From positions 1,364,001 through 1,428,000 of the forward strand of contig NZ_CP032279.1 of the NCBI RefSeq assembly GCF_001696615.3: a stretch of 64,000 nt of DNA, given 5' to 3'. Positions 17,670 through 27,660 of the stretch are shown here, one piece after another (positions within the stretch are counted from its first letter, which is position 1; each line of letters starts with the position of its first letter). The position numbers and the translations under genes are program-made. A model generated the notes under the pieces. The model was not told the DNA's origin, searched no databases, and saw only the letters and a program-made list of their open reading frames with translations. Source of the stretch: Acinetobacter sp. WCHAc010034. GTDB lineage: Bacteria > Pseudomonadota > Gammaproteobacteria > Pseudomonadales > Moraxellaceae.

Positions 17670-19592
17670 TTACTCCACAATGTACCGGCCGCGTTCGGCT
17701 ACGGCTGCTTTCACTAGGTCAACGAAAGCGTCGATTGACATAGTACCTAAATTTTTTCCAGAGCGGGTACGGACGTTCACTGTACCTTCCTCGACTTCAC
17801 GGTCCCCAAGCACCAGCAAGTAAGGAATGCGCTCTAATGTGCGTTCACGAATCTTAAAGCCGATTTTCTCATTTCTCAAGTCTGAAATCGCGCGGATGCC
17901 GCTTTCTTTAAGTTTTGCGACCACTGACCCGCATGCTTGCGCCTGCGAATCGGTAATGTTCATCACACATGCCTGCACTGGCGCCAGCCAAGGCGGCATA
18001 AAGCCTGCATAGTGTTCAATTAGTATACCAATAAAACGCTCGAAGCTGCCAAGAATTGCGCGGTGAAGCATAACCGGCTGATCGCGGTCATTGTCTTCAG
18101 TCACATAAGATGCGTCCAGGCGTTCCGGCAGGTTGAAGTCGCACTGAATTGTACCACATTGCCATACCCGGCCTAAGCAGTCTTTCAGGGAGAATTCAAT
18201 CTTCGGACCGTAGAATGCGCCTTCGCCCGGCTGCAGATCCCATGCCAGGCCTGCTGCGTCCAAGGCATCCGCCAAGGATTTTTCCGCCATATCCCAAAGC
18301 TTGTCATCGCCTACGCGCTTTTCCGGACGCGTAGACAGCTTCATTTGCACTTCTTCAAAGCCGAAGTCTTTGTAGACATCCAAAGTCAGCTTGATGAAGT
18401 CTGCAACCTCAGGGCCAATCTGCTCTGTGGTGCAGAAAATGTGCGCATCATCCTGAGTAAAGCCGCGCACGCGCATAATGCCGTGCAGTGAGCCTGACGG
18501 CTCGTTGCGGTGGCATGAACCGAATTCCGCCAAACGGATTGGCAGGTCACGGTAAGACTTCAGGCCTTGATTGAAGACTTGCACATGGCATGGACAGTTC
18601 ATCGGCTTCACCGCATAGTTGCGGTTTTCAGAATGCGTCGTGAACATGTTGTCGGCATAGTTGGCTGCATGGCCGGACTTTTCCCACAGCGTGAAATCGA
18701 CCACCTGCGGCGTGCGGATTTCCTGATAGCCGTTGTCTTCCTGCACTTTGCGCATGTACTGTTCAAGCACTTGGTAAATGGTCCAGCCGTTCGGATGCCA
18801 GAACACCATGCCCGGCGCTTCTTCCTGCATATGGAACAAGTCCAGCGCTTTGCCGATTTTGCGGTGGTCGCGCTTTTCCGCTTCTTCAATGCGCTTGACA
18901 TAAGCAGCCAGCTGCTTCTTGTCCGCCCATGCCGTGCCGTAAATGCGCTGCAGCTGTTCATTTTTAGCATCGCCGCGCCAGTACGCGCCGGAGATTTTAG
19001 TCAGCTTGAAGGATTTTAAGAATTTGGTATTCGGCACATGCGGGCCGCGGCACATATCCAGATAGTCCTGATGGTAATACAGGCCCATCTGGGTTTCTTC
19101 AGGCATGTCCGCAATCAGGCGCAGCTTGTATTCTTCGCCGCGCGCGGTGAATTCTGCAATCACTTCATCACGCGGGGTCATTTTCTTAACGACTTCATAA
19201 TCCTGATCGATGAGCTTTTTCATGCGCTCTTCGATGGCCGCCATGTCGTCTAAAGTAAACGGGCGCGGCATCCAGATGTCATAGTAGAAGCCTTCTTCAA
19301 TGACCGGGCCAATGACCATCTTTGCTTCCGGGAACAGCTGCTTCACTGCATGGCCGACTAAATGCGCGCAGGAATGGCGGATAATTTCAACGCCTTCGTC
19401 ATCTTTCGGGGTAATAATTTGGAGGCTGGCGTCCGCGCTGATCAGGTCAGATGCATCAACCAAGCGTCCATCGACTTTCCCTGCAACGGTATTTTTTGCA
19501 AGGCCGGGGCCGATGCTTTGAGCAACTTCCATGACGGATACGGCGTGATCAAATTCTTTCTGATCGCCATTTGGCAAAGTGATAATTGGCAT
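17670..19592 (-). CDS. thrS: Threonyl-tRNA synthetase
   Basis: 640 aa, full length. It charges tRNA-Thr and edits mischarged Ser-tRNA. The N-terminal TGS domain (1-62) is followed by the editing domain with the [16 protein letters not shown] zinc/editing motif (HxxxH, about 73-77). The class II core follows, with the zinc-binding Cys in [14 protein letters not shown], motif 2 ([31 protein letters not shown]) and motif 3, and the anticodon-binding domain from about 535. The SD AAGGA is upstream. It is the first gene of the thrS-infC unit; in E. coli ThrRS represses its own mRNA through a tRNA-like leader. Confidence 0.97.
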   Translation of the reverse strand: MPIITLPNGDQKEFDHAVSVMEVAQSIGPGLAKNTVAGKVDGRLVDASDLISADASLQIITPKDDEGVEIIRHSCAHLVGHAVKQLFPEAKMVIGPVIEEGFYYDIWMPRPFTLDDMAAIEERMKKLIDQDYEVVKKMTPRDEVIAEFTARGEEYKLRLIADMPEETQMGLYYHQDYLDMCRGPHVPNTKFLKSFKLTKISGAYWRGDAKNEQLQRIYGTAWADKKQLAAYVKRIEEAEKRDHRKIGKALDLFHMQEEAPGMVFWHPNGWTIYQVLEQYMRKVQEDNGYQEIRTPQVVDFTLWEKSGHAANYADNMFTTHSENRNYAVKPMNCPCHVQVFNQGLKSYRDLPIRLAEFGSCHRNEPSGSLHGIMRVRGFTQDDAHIFCTTEQIGPEVADFIKLTLDVYKDFGFEEVQMKLSTRPEKRVGDDKLWDMAEKSLADALDAAGLAWDLQPGEGAFYGPKIEFSLKDCLGRVWQCGTIQCDFNLPERLDASYVTEDNDRDQPVMLHRAILGSFERFIGILIEHYAGFMPPWLAPVQACVMNITDSQAQACGSVVAKLKESGIRAISDLRNEKIGFKIRERTLERIPYLLVLGDREVEEGTVNVRTRSGKNLGTMSIDAFVDLVKAAVAERGRYIVE

Positions 19593-20019
19593 AATAGGAA
19601 ATCCTTAAGGAGTGATGCCCCGTACAATGGAGCATATCACCGCGAGATTATGATCGAGGGCTGCGCCTCAAAAGATAAAAACGGTGGATAGATGAAAATC
19701 GACTGAAATTTTACACGCCTTAGCCGAATGATTAAACCTTTTCCGGCTAAAAATCTTTTTTATCCTGATCATGCCTGCTTTCCAGCAGCCGGGCTGCGCA
19801 GCGCTCAAGCGCTTTTCCGGGCTAAATTATTTGCATGCAAAAATCAAACGGCAGAACCGCAGGGTTCATTTTCAGCCTTTAACGCGGTTTTTAATCCAGT
19901 ATTTTCAATAAGCTGCATATTCAAGCGCAGCACTCCGACTAAAGCATTAATGCAAGACCGCCGAAGACTGCATATTGTTGCTGCAATGACAAAAATACTG
20001 CAGACAGGGAGTTTCTGAA
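19593..20019. other. Divergent intergenic region between thrS and the acyl-CoA ligase
   Basis: 427 bp. It holds the thrS leader on the minus side and the ligase promoter on the + side. I could not pick convincing promoter hexamers, and no tRNA-like ThrRS operator is obvious by eye. The short open frames here are not protein-like. Confidence 0.4.
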
Positions 20020-21663
20020 ATGGTGAGCGCATATGATGAATTGCCACGGACACCGGCCAACTTTGTGGCTTTATCGCCGCTGCGCTATCTAGAGCGCGCG
20101 GCCTATATTTACCCGCATCAAGACGCCATCATTCACGGCTCCCGCCATATCAGCTGGCGTGAAACCTACCAGCGCTGCTGCCAGTTCGCGCATCAGCTGC
20201 AGGCGCTGGGCATTGGCAAGAATGACACCGTTTCAGTGCTGCTGCCGAATATCCCGGCCATGATTGAGGCGCATTTCGCGGTGCCGATGGCCGGCGCGGT
20301 GCTGAACACCCTGAACACCCGGCTGGATGCCAAAACCATCGCTTTCATGCTGGAGCACGCGGAAACCAAAGTGCTGCTGGTTGACCCTGAATTTGCAGCC
20401 GTGGCGCAGGAAGCGCTGGCTTTAGTCCAGCAGGATATTTTTGTCATTGATGTGGATGATTCCGAATATCTGGACGGCTTTTCCACGCCGATCGGCCAGA
20501 TTGAATATGAAGACTGGCTCGCGGAAGGCGATCCGGATTTTGCCTGGCACCTGCCGCAGGATGAATGGGACGCCATCAGCCTGAGCTACACTTCCGGCAC
20601 CACCGGCAACCCGAAAGGCGTGGTTTACCACCACCGCGGCGCCTATATCAACGCCGCCAGCAATATCATCGCCTGCGGCATGACGCCGCGCGCCACCTAT
20701 TTATGGACCCTGCCGCTGTTCCACTGCAACGGCTGGTGCTTCGCCTGGACCATGGCGGCCAACGGCGGCACCAATATCTGCCTGCGCAGAGTCGATGCGG
20801 AGCAGATTTTCAAGCTGATTGCGCGCCATAAAGTGGATTATTTCTGCGGCGCGCCGATTGTGCTTTCCATGATGATCAACACCCCGGAAGACAAGAAAAC
20901 CGCATTCGATCACCGCGTGGAAGTCATGGTCGCCGGCGCGGCGCCTCCGGCAGCCATTATTGAAGGCATGCGCAATATCGGCATTAACGTCACGCATGTT
21001 TACGGCCTGACCGAAACCTATGGCCCTTCCGCGCTGTGCGCGTCGCAGGCCGGCTGGAGCGAGCTGTCTATTCAGGAACAGGCGCAGCTGCATTCGCGCC
21101 AAGGCGTGCCTTATCCGTTGCAGGACGGCATGAAGGTGATTGACCCGGAAACCATGCAGCCGGTGCCGCATGACGGCCAGACCATGGGGGAAATAATGTT
21201 CCGCGGCAATATTGTCATGAAAGGCTATCTGAAAAATCCGCAAGCCACCGCCGAAGCTTTTGCCGGCGGCTGGTTCCATACCGGCGATTTGGCGGTATGC
21301 CAGCCGGACGGCTATGCAAAAATCACTGACCGCTCCAAGGATGTGATCATTTCCGGCGGCGAAAACATTTCATCGCTGGAAGTGGAAGAGGTGCTGTATC
21401 AGCACCCGGCCATTCTGACCGCTGCCGTTGTGGCCAAGCCTGACCCGCGCTGGCAGGAAGTGCCTTGCGCCTTTGTTGAGCTGAAAGCCGGCAAGCAGGC
21501 GGCGCCGGAAGAAATCATTGAATTCTGCAGGCAGCATTTAGCGCGCTTTAAAGTGCCTAAAGAGGTGGTGATTGCCGAGATTCCGAAAACCTCAACCGGC
21601 AAGCTGCAGAAATTCATTCTGCGCGACTGGGCAAAAGAGCGCGCTGAACGCGAGTTCAGCTGA
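20020..21663 (+). CDS. AMP-dependent acyl-CoA ligase (medium-chain/AlkK-like)
   Basis: 547 aa. It activates a carboxylic acid with ATP to an acyl-AMP, then to the CoA thioester. ANL-family motifs: phosphate loop YTSGTTGNPKGVVYHH (about 188-203), YGLTETYGP (about 328-336), GWFHTGDLA (about 417-425), KDVIISGGENISSLEVEE hinge (about 437-454) and the catalytic Lys in TSTGKLQKF near 530. The NGWCFAW and SRQG segments are typical of the AlkK/acyl-CoA synthetase branch. The exact chain length cannot be read; medium-chain or aromatic acids are plausible. GGGAG SD at 8 bases. Monocistronic. Confidence 0.9.
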   Translation: MVSAYDELPRTPANFVALSPLRYLERAAYIYPHQDAIIHGSRHISWRETYQRCCQFAHQLQALGIGKNDTVSVLLPNIPAMIEAHFAVPMAGAVLNTLNTRLDAKTIAFMLEHAETKVLLVDPEFAAVAQEALALVQQDIFVIDVDDSEYLDGFSTPIGQIEYEDWLAEGDPDFAWHLPQDEWDAISLSYTSGTTGNPKGVVYHHRGAYINAASNIIACGMTPRATYLWTLPLFHCNGWCFAWTMAANGGTNICLRRVDAEQIFKLIARHKVDYFCGAPIVLSMMINTPEDKKTAFDHRVEVMVAGAAPPAAIIEGMRNIGINVTHVYGLTETYGPSALCASQAGWSELSIQEQAQLHSRQGVPYPLQDGMKVIDPETMQPVPHDGQTMGEIMFRGNIVMKGYLKNPQATAEAFAGGWFHTGDLAVCQPDGYAKITDRSKDVIISGGENISSLEVEEVLYQHPAILTAAVVAKPDPRWQEVPCAFVELKAGKQAAPEEIIEFCRQHLARFKVPKEVVIAEIPKTSTGKLQKFILRDWAKERAEREFS

Positions 21664-21686
21664 GCTGCCCCCCTTTTTTCAAAAAT

Positions 21687-21743
21687 GCGCCCTGCAGGGC
21701 GCAAAACAGCAATAAAAAAGCGGCTCAAAAAGAGCCGCTTTTC
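21687..21743. terminator. Palindrome plus bidirectional terminator between ligase and darP
   Basis: GCGCCCTGCAGGGCGC (21687-21702) is a perfect 16-base palindrome. It is followed by AAAAAAGCGGCTC, AAAAA, GAGCCGCTTTT (21714-21742), an intrinsic terminator able to serve both converging genes. Confidence 0.85.
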
Positions 21744-21769
21744 AGCATTCAACACTGCAGTGATGCAGA

Positions 21770-22303
21770 TCAGTTATCTGAAATCAGCGCCACCTGCTGC
21801 ACATAGTTGAACATTTTCAGCTTAGACGCTTCAATTTCAGCTTCAGGCAGCTCCTGCTTCATGTCGCGCAGAACCCGCAGCAGATGCTGGCGCAGCGTAT
21901 GGCGTTCAGTCGCGTTATACACCTTGCTGAATTCATTAATGGCGGGGTCGCCCTCTTTAATGATCCGGTCTACCCAGCGCTGCAGCTGTGCGGTTTTCTT
22001 CAAGCCCTGCTTCGGGGTCAAATACGACAGGATCACGGTTTCATTTTCATTGCGCAGCAGCTTGCCCACCCGCTGGAACTGGCGGCGGCGCGCTTCAAAA
22101 GAAGTAATCGCCTGCGCATCCAGCAGGGCGTCAATCAGGCGCTCTTCCACCGGAAGGTTCTTAATCTGCTTGGGACTGAGCTGCGCCAGCTGTTCACCTA
22201 AAGCGGCCATACGCTGTACAGCCTTCTTCTGTTCAGTTTTGCTTGCACGTCCTTCTAGAGAATCAAAGTCATCTTCAGTAAAACGGTTCGGTCGACGTGC
22301 CAC
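21770..22303 (-). CDS. darP: Ribosome-associated protein DarP (YjgA), GTG start
   Basis: 177 aa. DarP/YjgA associates with late 50S precursors and helps mature the peptidyl-transferase centre. Family features: MARRPNRFTEDDFD at the start (the E. coli type has KSKSQIKRD), helix-rich body with PKQIKNLPVEERLIDALLDAQ, RRRQFQRVGKLLRN and RHTLRQHLLRVLR. The start codon is GTG 22303-22301, two bases after the stop of the HPr gene, with GAGG upstream. It is last in the rapZ-HPr-darP unit. Confidence 0.9.
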   Translation of the reverse strand: MARRPNRFTEDDFDSLEGRASKTEQKKAVQRMAALGEQLAQLSPKQIKNLPVEERLIDALLDAQAITSFEARRRQFQRVGKLLRNENETVILSYLTPKQGLKKTAQLQRWVDRIIKEGDPAINEFSKVYNATERHTLRQHLLRVLRDMKQELPEAEIEASKLKMFNYVQQVALISDN

Positions 22304-22305
22304 GG

Positions 22306-22575
22306 TTAATCTGCCTCGTAAAATTTCGCTGCGAACAGCGCCTGAATCTCAGATAAAGCTTTTTCTTCATCTGCGCCATCAATCACTATTCTTAAAGTTG
22401 TGCCTTTGCCCGCGCCAAGCATGAGCAAAGACATAATATTTTTTGCATCCACTAATTTATCACCTTTGCCGATCTGAATCGACGAGCGGAATTTCGCAGT
22501 GACTTCAATCAGTTTTCCAGACGCACGCGCATGTAAACCCAGTTTATTAATTACGTCAACAGTTGTGTCAATCAT
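22306..22575 (-). CDS. ptsO: HPr family phosphocarrier (NPr-like)
   Basis: 89 aa from [22 protein letters not shown]; upstream in-frame codons overlap rapZ and are not family-like. HPr proteins relay phosphate from enzyme I; the His is in GLHARAS (about residue 15-16). The regulatory region reads [16 protein letters not shown], with the Ser46-equivalent SLL. Adjacent to rapZ, as is npr/ptsO in E. coli, so it is more likely the nitrogen-PTS carrier than sugar HPr. The ATG overlaps the rapZ stop by 4 bases. Confidence 0.9.
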   Translation of the reverse strand: MIDTTVDVINKLGLHARASGKLIEVTAKFRSSIQIGKGDKLVDAKNIMSLLMLGAGKGTTLRIVIDGADEEKALSEIQALFAAKFYEAD

Positions 22576-23423
22576 GACCAGTGCTTCATTTCTCGATGTA
22601 GGACCTGAATAGACCATTTTGCCTCAAGGGCCTTTTTCAGTCTATCCACAATATAAACAGAGCGGTGCTGTCCGCCGGTGCAGCCGATGGAGACCGTCAT
22701 ATAGTGACGGTGCCCTTCGGCAAAGGCAGGCAGCCATTTGTCCAGAAAATGGTAAATGTCGCTGAACATTTCCTCAGTTTGCGGACTCTGCTCTAAAAAT
22801 TTCTGTACTGGCTGATCCAGGCCGGAATATTTCCTTAATTCCAAATCCCAGTGCGGGTTCGGCAAATGCCTGACATCAAACACATAGTCAGCATCCAGCG
22901 GAATGCCGTGCTTAAAGCCGAAAGACTGCAGAATTAAAATCAGATTATTGGCCTGCCCAAGCTTGGACAGCAGTATATGCTTTAAATCATGCACGCTTTT
23001 GTCTGTAGTATCAATATGCACCGTTGAGCGCATCTGAATCGGCAGCAGCAGCGATTTTTCTTCCTGAATGCAGGCGTTCAGGCTTTTAAAGCGGCCGGAC
23101 AGCGGATGCGGGCGGCGCGAGGCGCTGAAGCGTGAAATCAGCTCCTGATCGCGGGTGGTCAGATAAATGATATCGACCGAGCCGTGCTGCTGCAGCTGCT
23201 GAAAAACGTGGTCAAATTCCTGCAGGTCTTCCCGCGTGCTGCGGACATCCACCCCCAGCGCCAGCTGCTCAAGGTTATTTTCCCGGTCCAGCTTTGCGAC
23301 AATCTCCGGCAGCAGAGCCAAAGGCAAATTATCAATACAGTAATAACCCAAATCTTCAAGCACCTGCAAAGCGGAGCTTTTGCCTGAACCTGACTGGCCT
23401 GTAACAATTAAAATGCGTTTCAT
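22572..23423 (-). CDS. rapZ: RNase adapter protein RapZ
   Basis: 283 aa, full length. In E. coli RapZ binds the sRNA GlmZ and delivers it to RNase E, controlling glucosamine-6-phosphate synthesis. The N-terminal P-loop is [13 protein letters not shown] (about 7-19). The C-terminal domain carries [23 protein letters not shown] (about 168-190), [12 protein letters not shown] (about 248-259), an anion-binding loop, and VLHREMKHW at the end. First of the rapZ-HPr-darP unit; 24 bp separate it from panC upstream on the same strand. Confidence 0.95.
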   Translation of the reverse strand: MKRILIVTGQSGSGKSSALQVLEDLGYYCIDNLPLALLPEIVAKLDRENNLEQLALGVDVRSTREDLQEFDHVFQQLQQHGSVDIIYLTTRDQELISRFSASRRPHPLSGRFKSLNACIQEEKSLLLPIQMRSTVHIDTTDKSVHDLKHILLSKLGQANNLILILQSFGFKHGIPLDADYVFDVRHLPNPHWDLELRKYSGLDQPVQKFLEQSPQTEEMFSDIYHFLDKWLPAFAEGHRHYMTVSIGCTGGQHRSVYIVDRLKKALEAKWSIQVLHREMKHWS

Positions 23424-23447
23424 TGCACTGCTGCCCTTCCTATAGCG

Positions 23448-24296
23448 TTATGAAGCAGGATATTTCACCTGCAGGTTGTCAATCAGGCGGGTCGCGCCCA
23501 GCTTGGCGGCTGCGAACAGCACGATATCCTGATTAAACTGCTCAATTTTCTGCAGGTCCGGAGCGCGCGCCTCTACATAGTCCACAGCAAAGCCCGCCTC
23601 TGTCAAGGCTGCTTTCATGTTCTGCAGCGCATCAGGCAAGGCGGCGCCAGCCTGCAGCTGCTGCTCGGCGGCTTTCAGGCTCTGGTAGATTTTCGGCGCA
23701 ACCGCGCGGTTTTCTGGGCTTAAATAGCCGTTGCGCGAGCTGAGCGCCAAGCCGTCGGCTGCGCGGGCAATCGGCACGCCAATCACTTCCAGCGGAATAT
23801 TCAGGTCGCGCACAAACTGGCGGATCACCGCCAGCTGCTGGTAGTCTTTCTGGCCAAAGAAAGCGTAATTCGGCTGCACAATGTTGAACAGCTTTGTAAC
23901 AACGACCGCAACGCCGTCAAAATGCCCCGGACGCTGCAGGCCGCATAAGTCATCGGTAATGCCGCCGACTGTAATATTGGTCAGGCGCGGCTTATTGCCG
24001 TACATCTGCTCGACTGAAGGCGCAAAAACAATATCGCAGCCCGCTTCAGCCAGCAAGCGCTGGTCCTGCTCCAGCGTGCGCGGATAGCTGTCAAAATCTT
24101 CATTCGGGCCAAACTGAATCGGGTTCACGAAAATGCTGACCACCACCACATCGCATAATTTGCGCGCTTCGCGCACTAGATTCAAATGGCCTTCATGCAG
24201 ATTGCCCATCGTCGGCACAAAGCCGATAATTTTGCGCGCTGAACGCGCCGGGCTGAGTGACGCAGCTAAGCCTTGAATGGTTATTTCAGTTTTCAT
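23448..24296 (-). CDS. panC: Pantothenate synthetase
   Basis: 282 aa. It joins pantoate and beta-alanine with ATP to give pantothenate, the CoA precursor. Nucleotidyl-transferase motif [18 protein letters not shown] (about 28-45, HIGH-like), [18 protein letters not shown] (about 58-75), [15 protein letters not shown] (about 147-161) and the KMSKS-like [10 protein letters not shown] (about 183-192). It starts 3 bases after panB ends, so the two are translationally linked in a panB-panC operon. Confidence 0.97.
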   Translation of the reverse strand: MKTEITIQGLAASLSPARSARKIIGFVPTMGNLHEGHLNLVREARKLCDVVVVSIFVNPIQFGPNEDFDSYPRTLEQDQRLLAEAGCDIVFAPSVEQMYGNKPRLTNITVGGITDDLCGLQRPGHFDGVAVVVTKLFNIVQPNYAFFGQKDYQQLAVIRQFVRDLNIPLEVIGVPIARAADGLALSSRNGYLSPENRAVAPKIYQSLKAAEQQLQAGAALPDALQNMKAALTEAGFAVDYVEARAPDLQKIEQFNQDIVLFAAAKLGATRLIDNLQVKYPAS

Positions 24297-24299
24297 GAT

Positions 24300-25109
24300 T
24301 TACAGCTCAATTTGGAAAGTATGTTCTTTGGCTGGGAATGATCCTTCCTGCACCGCAGCATGGTACGCCTTGAACGCATCGGCAATCGCAGCTGCGCCGG
24401 CCTGTTCTTTCATAAAGTTGCGGACGAATTTAGCCACATGGCCGAAGTTCAGGCCAAGCATGTCCTGAACCACCAGCACCTGCCCGTCTGTATCCGCGCC
24501 CGCGCCAATGCCGATGACCGGGGTATCCGGGAACAATTCGCTGATTTCCCGGCCGACCTGCGCAGGAACGCATTCCAGCAGCAGCGCCGCGGCGCCGGCT
24601 TCAACCACAGCCTTGCAGTCCGCAATCAGCTGATCGGCAGCCTCGCGGGTGCGCGCCTGCACCTTATAGCCGCCAAAAACATGCACCGACTGCGGGGTCA
24701 GGCCCAAATGCACGCAGACCGGGATGCCGTTGCGGGTCAATGCCGTAACCGTTTCACTGAGCCAGGCGCCGCCTTCCAGCTTCACCATATGCGCGCCGGC
24801 CTGCATTACCGTTCTGGAACTGATCAAGGCGTCATGCAGCGTGGCATAGCTCATGAACGGCAGATCGGTCAGAATGAATGCATGGCTGTTGCCGCGGCGC
24901 ACGGCGGCCGTGTGGTAAGCCATGTCATTGACCGTCACCGGCAAGGTTGAGTCGCAGCCCTGAATGGTCATTCCTAAAGAATCACCGATCAAAATAGTAT
25001 CAATTTCAGCGACTTCCATTGCCTTCGCCATGCTTGCGTCATAGCAAGTCAGGCAGGAGAATTTGCGGCCTTGCGCTTTAAATTTTCTTAAGTCACTTAA
25101 ACTAATCAT
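24300..25109 (-). CDS. panB: 3-methyl-2-oxobutanoate hydroxymethyltransferase
   Basis: 269 aa from MISLSDLRKFKAQG, with SD AGAGGA 8 bases before; 12 upstream codons are not family-like. It makes ketopantoate from alpha-ketoisovalerate and methylene-THF, the first step to pantothenate. Motifs: TCYDASMAKAMEVAEIDTILIGDSLGM (about 22-48, metal-binding Asp), FMSYATLHDAL, VKLEGGAWL, HLGLTPQSV and IGIGAGADTDGQVLVVQDMLGL. First of panB-panC. Confidence 0.97.
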   Translation of the reverse strand: MISLSDLRKFKAQGRKFSCLTCYDASMAKAMEVAEIDTILIGDSLGMTIQGCDSTLPVTVNDMAYHTAAVRRGNSHAFILTDLPFMSYATLHDALISSRTVMQAGAHMVKLEGGAWLSETVTALTRNGIPVCVHLGLTPQSVHVFGGYKVQARTREAADQLIADCKAVVEAGAAALLLECVPAQVGREISELFPDTPVIGIGAGADTDGQVLVVQDMLGLNFGHVAKFVRNFMKEQAGAAAIADAFKAYHAAVQEGSFPAKEHTFQIEL

Positions 25110-25152
25110 CTGGATGTTCCTCTTATGGCCATGCATTGCAGCCATTCAAAAT

Positions 25153-25641
25153 CTAAATATTTGCCCAGTTTCCGGCATCCAGCACATCCAGCGATGGATG
25201 CTCCAGAATCGGCAGATTTTTTAATAATTGCCCTTTCAGCTGCAGCTCAGCATCCAAGTCCAGCAGGGGGATCAGCACAAAGTCGCGCTCCATGACGCCG
25301 GCATGCGGCACCGTCAGGCGTTCATGCTGAATCTGCTCCTGGCCATACAGCAGCAGGTCCAGGTCCAGCGTGCGCTCGCCCCAATGGCGCAGGCGCACGC
25401 GGCCGGATTCCTGCTCAAAGCGCTGCAGCTCATCCAGCAAAGCCAGCGGCGCCAAATCTGTCAGCAGCTGCACGGCCGCGTTTAAATAATTCGGCTGATC
25501 CTGCGGCCCCATCGGCGGGCTTTGATACAGCTTGGAGGCTTTGACCTGCCCCAGCGATGCCAGCTTATGCACCGCCTCGGTCAGGATCTGGCGCGAATCG
25601 CCCAGGTTGCTGCCGAGGCCGATATAAGTGACTGCGCTCAC
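25153..25641 (-). CDS. folK: HPPK, folate synthesis, GTG start
   Basis: 162 aa. 6-hydroxymethyl-7,8-dihydropterin pyrophosphokinase transfers pyrophosphate from ATP in folate synthesis. Signatures: TYIGLGSNLGDSRQ (about 5-18), YQSPPMGPQDQPNYLNAAV (about 40-58) and the metal-binding RVRLRHWGERTLDLDLLLYG (about 82-101). The start is GTG, overlapping the pcnB stop by 4 bases (GTGA), which signals coupling. The pcnB-folK pair is conserved in gamma-proteobacteria. Confidence 0.95.
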   Translation of the reverse strand: MSAVTYIGLGSNLGDSRQILTEAVHKLASLGQVKASKLYQSPPMGPQDQPNYLNAAVQLLTDLAPLALLDELQRFEQESGRVRLRHWGERTLDLDLLLYGQEQIQHERLTVPHAGVMERDFVLIPLLDLDAELQLKGQLLKNLPILEHPSLDVLDAGNWANI

Positions 25642-27107
25642 CGGGTGGGCCCGAAAATCACTTGGCTTAAGTCGCGCTGAACCCGCTTGCGCTTCAGGAT
25701 CGGATGATCCGCGCTGATGCCGCCGGATGCCTCAGGCGCTGCAGGATGGCGCCGCGGTTCCGCCGGGCTTTTCGCCTTGCGGGAACGGCGGCTGCGCGGT
25801 TCCGGCTCATTCACCAAAGGCTCAATTTCAGCCTGCTGCACCGCGCCAGACAGCTTGATTTCTTCAGCCGGCGCCTGCGAAGCCTTGCGCCGGCTCTTGG
25901 CGCGCTGGCGGTTATAGTCAGCAATTGCGCGCTCTTTTTCATCGGCGGACAGCGTTTGGTAGGCATCCCACCATGCGCCCATGCCCTGTGTGGCTTTATC
26001 GCCGGATTTTTCACGGATCAGCAGGAAGTCAAAGCCGGCGCGGAAACGCGCATGGCTCGACAAAGCCTCAATCTGCTGCGGTTTCGGGTTCAGCAGGCGG
26101 GTCTGCATTTCCCAGACTTCGCGGATAAAGGTTTCAGCAAAGCGCGGAATCACGGTGCGCGTGGCCTGGCGCTTCAACACATCCAAGCCGGCTTGGGCGC
26201 GCGCTTCGGCAGCTACCACGCCTTTGCCTGCATAGAACTCGCAGCGCTCCAGAAACGGCTTCCACAGCAAAACAGCATAGAAAAATGCCGGATTGATGGT
26301 CTTGCCGATTGAAATGCGCTGATCGGTATTTTTGGCCGCGCGCTCGATGAAAGGCGTAATCTCCGGCTGAATTTCGGCAAACAGCTGGCGCCAGATGCCG
26401 AAATCAATCAGCATCGGCAGGACGCGGTTCAAATGCCCCATGGTGAACAGCTTCTGAGATTCATCATACAGGCGGTGCGGCGACACATCGCGCAGCAGCT
26501 GGGTAATTTCCGGCGTAAAGATGTCCAGAATTTTTTCATCAATGCTGAAATTCAGCTTGGCGGCGAAGCGCAGCGTGCGCAGCATGCGCACCGGATCTTC
26601 TTCAAAGCGCTGCAGCGGATCGCCCAGCAGGCGCAGGGTTTTATGCTTAATGTCATCAACCGCATTGCAGAAATCCAGCACTTCGTTTTTGCGCGGCTGA
26701 TAATACAGCGCATTGATGGAGAAATCGCGGCGCGCGAAGTCCTGCTCAATGCTGCCCCAGTTGTTGTCGCGCAGAATCATGCCGGAGGCCGAGGTTACTT
26801 CTTTTTTCGGCGGCGCGCGGAACGTCGCCACTTCAATCAGTTCGCGGCCTGAATAGACATGAGCCAGCTCGAAGCGGCGGCCGATGATGCGGCAGCGGCG
26901 GCCGAAGACTTCCCGCACCTGAGAGGGGGTGGCATTGGTGACCGCATCATAATCCTTCGGATTTAGACCCAGCATCAGGTCGCGTACACCGCCGCCGACG
27001 ATATAGGCTTCATAGCCCGCCTTGGTTAAGGCATCAATCACATCCAAGATGGAAGAAGGTAATTGTGCAGCGGATAAGCCGCATTTTGACGCGCGCAAAG
27101 TTTGCAA
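25638..27107 (-). CDS. pcnB: Poly(A) polymerase I, TTG start
   Basis: 489 aa from TTG 27107, with AGGAG ten bases upstream; no ATG is available in frame before the core. It adds 3' poly(A) tails that promote RNA decay. The nucleotidyltransferase head has YIVGGGVRDLMLGLNPKDYDAVT (about 35-57, with the DxD metal site) and RRDFSINALYY (about 126-136). The RNA-binding middle has GDPLQRFEEDPVRMLRTLRFAAKL (about 161-184). The C-terminal about 80 residues are basic and low in complexity (RQRAKSRRKASQ, RSRRSRKAK), typical for the RNA-binding tail. Coupled to folK. Confidence 0.94.
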   Translation of the reverse strand: MQTLRASKCGLSAAQLPSSILDVIDALTKAGYEAYIVGGGVRDLMLGLNPKDYDAVTNATPSQVREVFGRRCRIIGRRFELAHVYSGRELIEVATFRAPPKKEVTSASGMILRDNNWGSIEQDFARRDFSINALYYQPRKNEVLDFCNAVDDIKHKTLRLLGDPLQRFEEDPVRMLRTLRFAAKLNFSIDEKILDIFTPEITQLLRDVSPHRLYDESQKLFTMGHLNRVLPMLIDFGIWRQLFAEIQPEITPFIERAAKNTDQRISIGKTINPAFFYAVLLWKPFLERCEFYAGKGVVAAEARAQAGLDVLKRQATRTVIPRFAETFIREVWEMQTRLLNPKPQQIEALSSHARFRAGFDFLLIREKSGDKATQGMGAWWDAYQTLSADEKERAIADYNRQRAKSRRKASQAPAEEIKLSGAVQQAEIEPLVNEPEPRSRRSRKAKSPAEPRRHPAAPEASGGISADHPILKRKRVQRDLSQVIFGPTR

Positions 27108-27240
27108 AAGACGCTGTCTCCTACGCCTGAACGTAAAATTTTAAGATGTCGCTAATCATATCTCTAACACAATCAAAGGGCAATTTGATTCTCTCGATAC
27201 TGCGCTGCAGCTTCAGGCGCATTTTCCGCAGATTCAGGCC

Positions 27241-27660
27241 TTACAACCCCAGGCGGGCTTTATTTTTCGCAAAGATGGCCGGCCCGATGCCTTTAACCTG
27301 CTGAATTTCCTCAATGCTTTTAAATTTTCCATTTTTTGCACGGTACGCCACAATCGCTTCGGCTTTTTTCAGGCCAATGCCGCTCAATTGCTGAAACTGC
27401 TCAGAATTTGCGCTGTTCAGCTTGATTTTCGGGCTGCTGGACGGCGCAACTAAAGCCGGCCTGGACAGGTAATAGTTCTGCTGGACAGCGCCGGAAGCAG
27501 GCGCTTTCTGCAGCCGGCTGTCCTGCGCCTGCTGTTCCGATTTCCACTGCGCATAGGACGCATTCTGCGCCGTTTCCGCATTTGCCCAGGAAATGCTGAT
27601 GCCGATCAATGCCATCAGCAGAATTAAAAGCTGAATCTTATTCAAGCTGCGGTTTTTCAT
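27241..27660 (-). CDS. ComEA-like helix-hairpin-helix protein
   Basis: 139 aa. An N-terminal signal or anchor segment (IQLLILLMALIGISISWANA, about 9-28), a polar linker rich in Gln and Ala, then a C-terminal double helix-hairpin-helix domain (about 78-139): KLNSANSEQFQQLSGIGLKKAEAIVAYRAKNGKF, then QVKGIGPAIFAKNKARL. This is the ComEA architecture; ComEA binds DNA in the periplasm and ratchets it in during natural transformation. Acinetobacter is known for competence. A one-domain protein like this could also be a ComEA paralogue. The start overlaps the mazG 3' end by 23 bases. Confidence 0.82.
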   Translation of the reverse strand: MKNRSLNKIQLLILLMALIGISISWANAETAQNASYAQWKSEQQAQDSRLQKAPASGAVQQNYYLSRPALVAPSSSPKIKLNSANSEQFQQLSGIGLKKAEAIVAYRAKNGKFKSIEEIQQVKGIGPAIFAKNKARLGL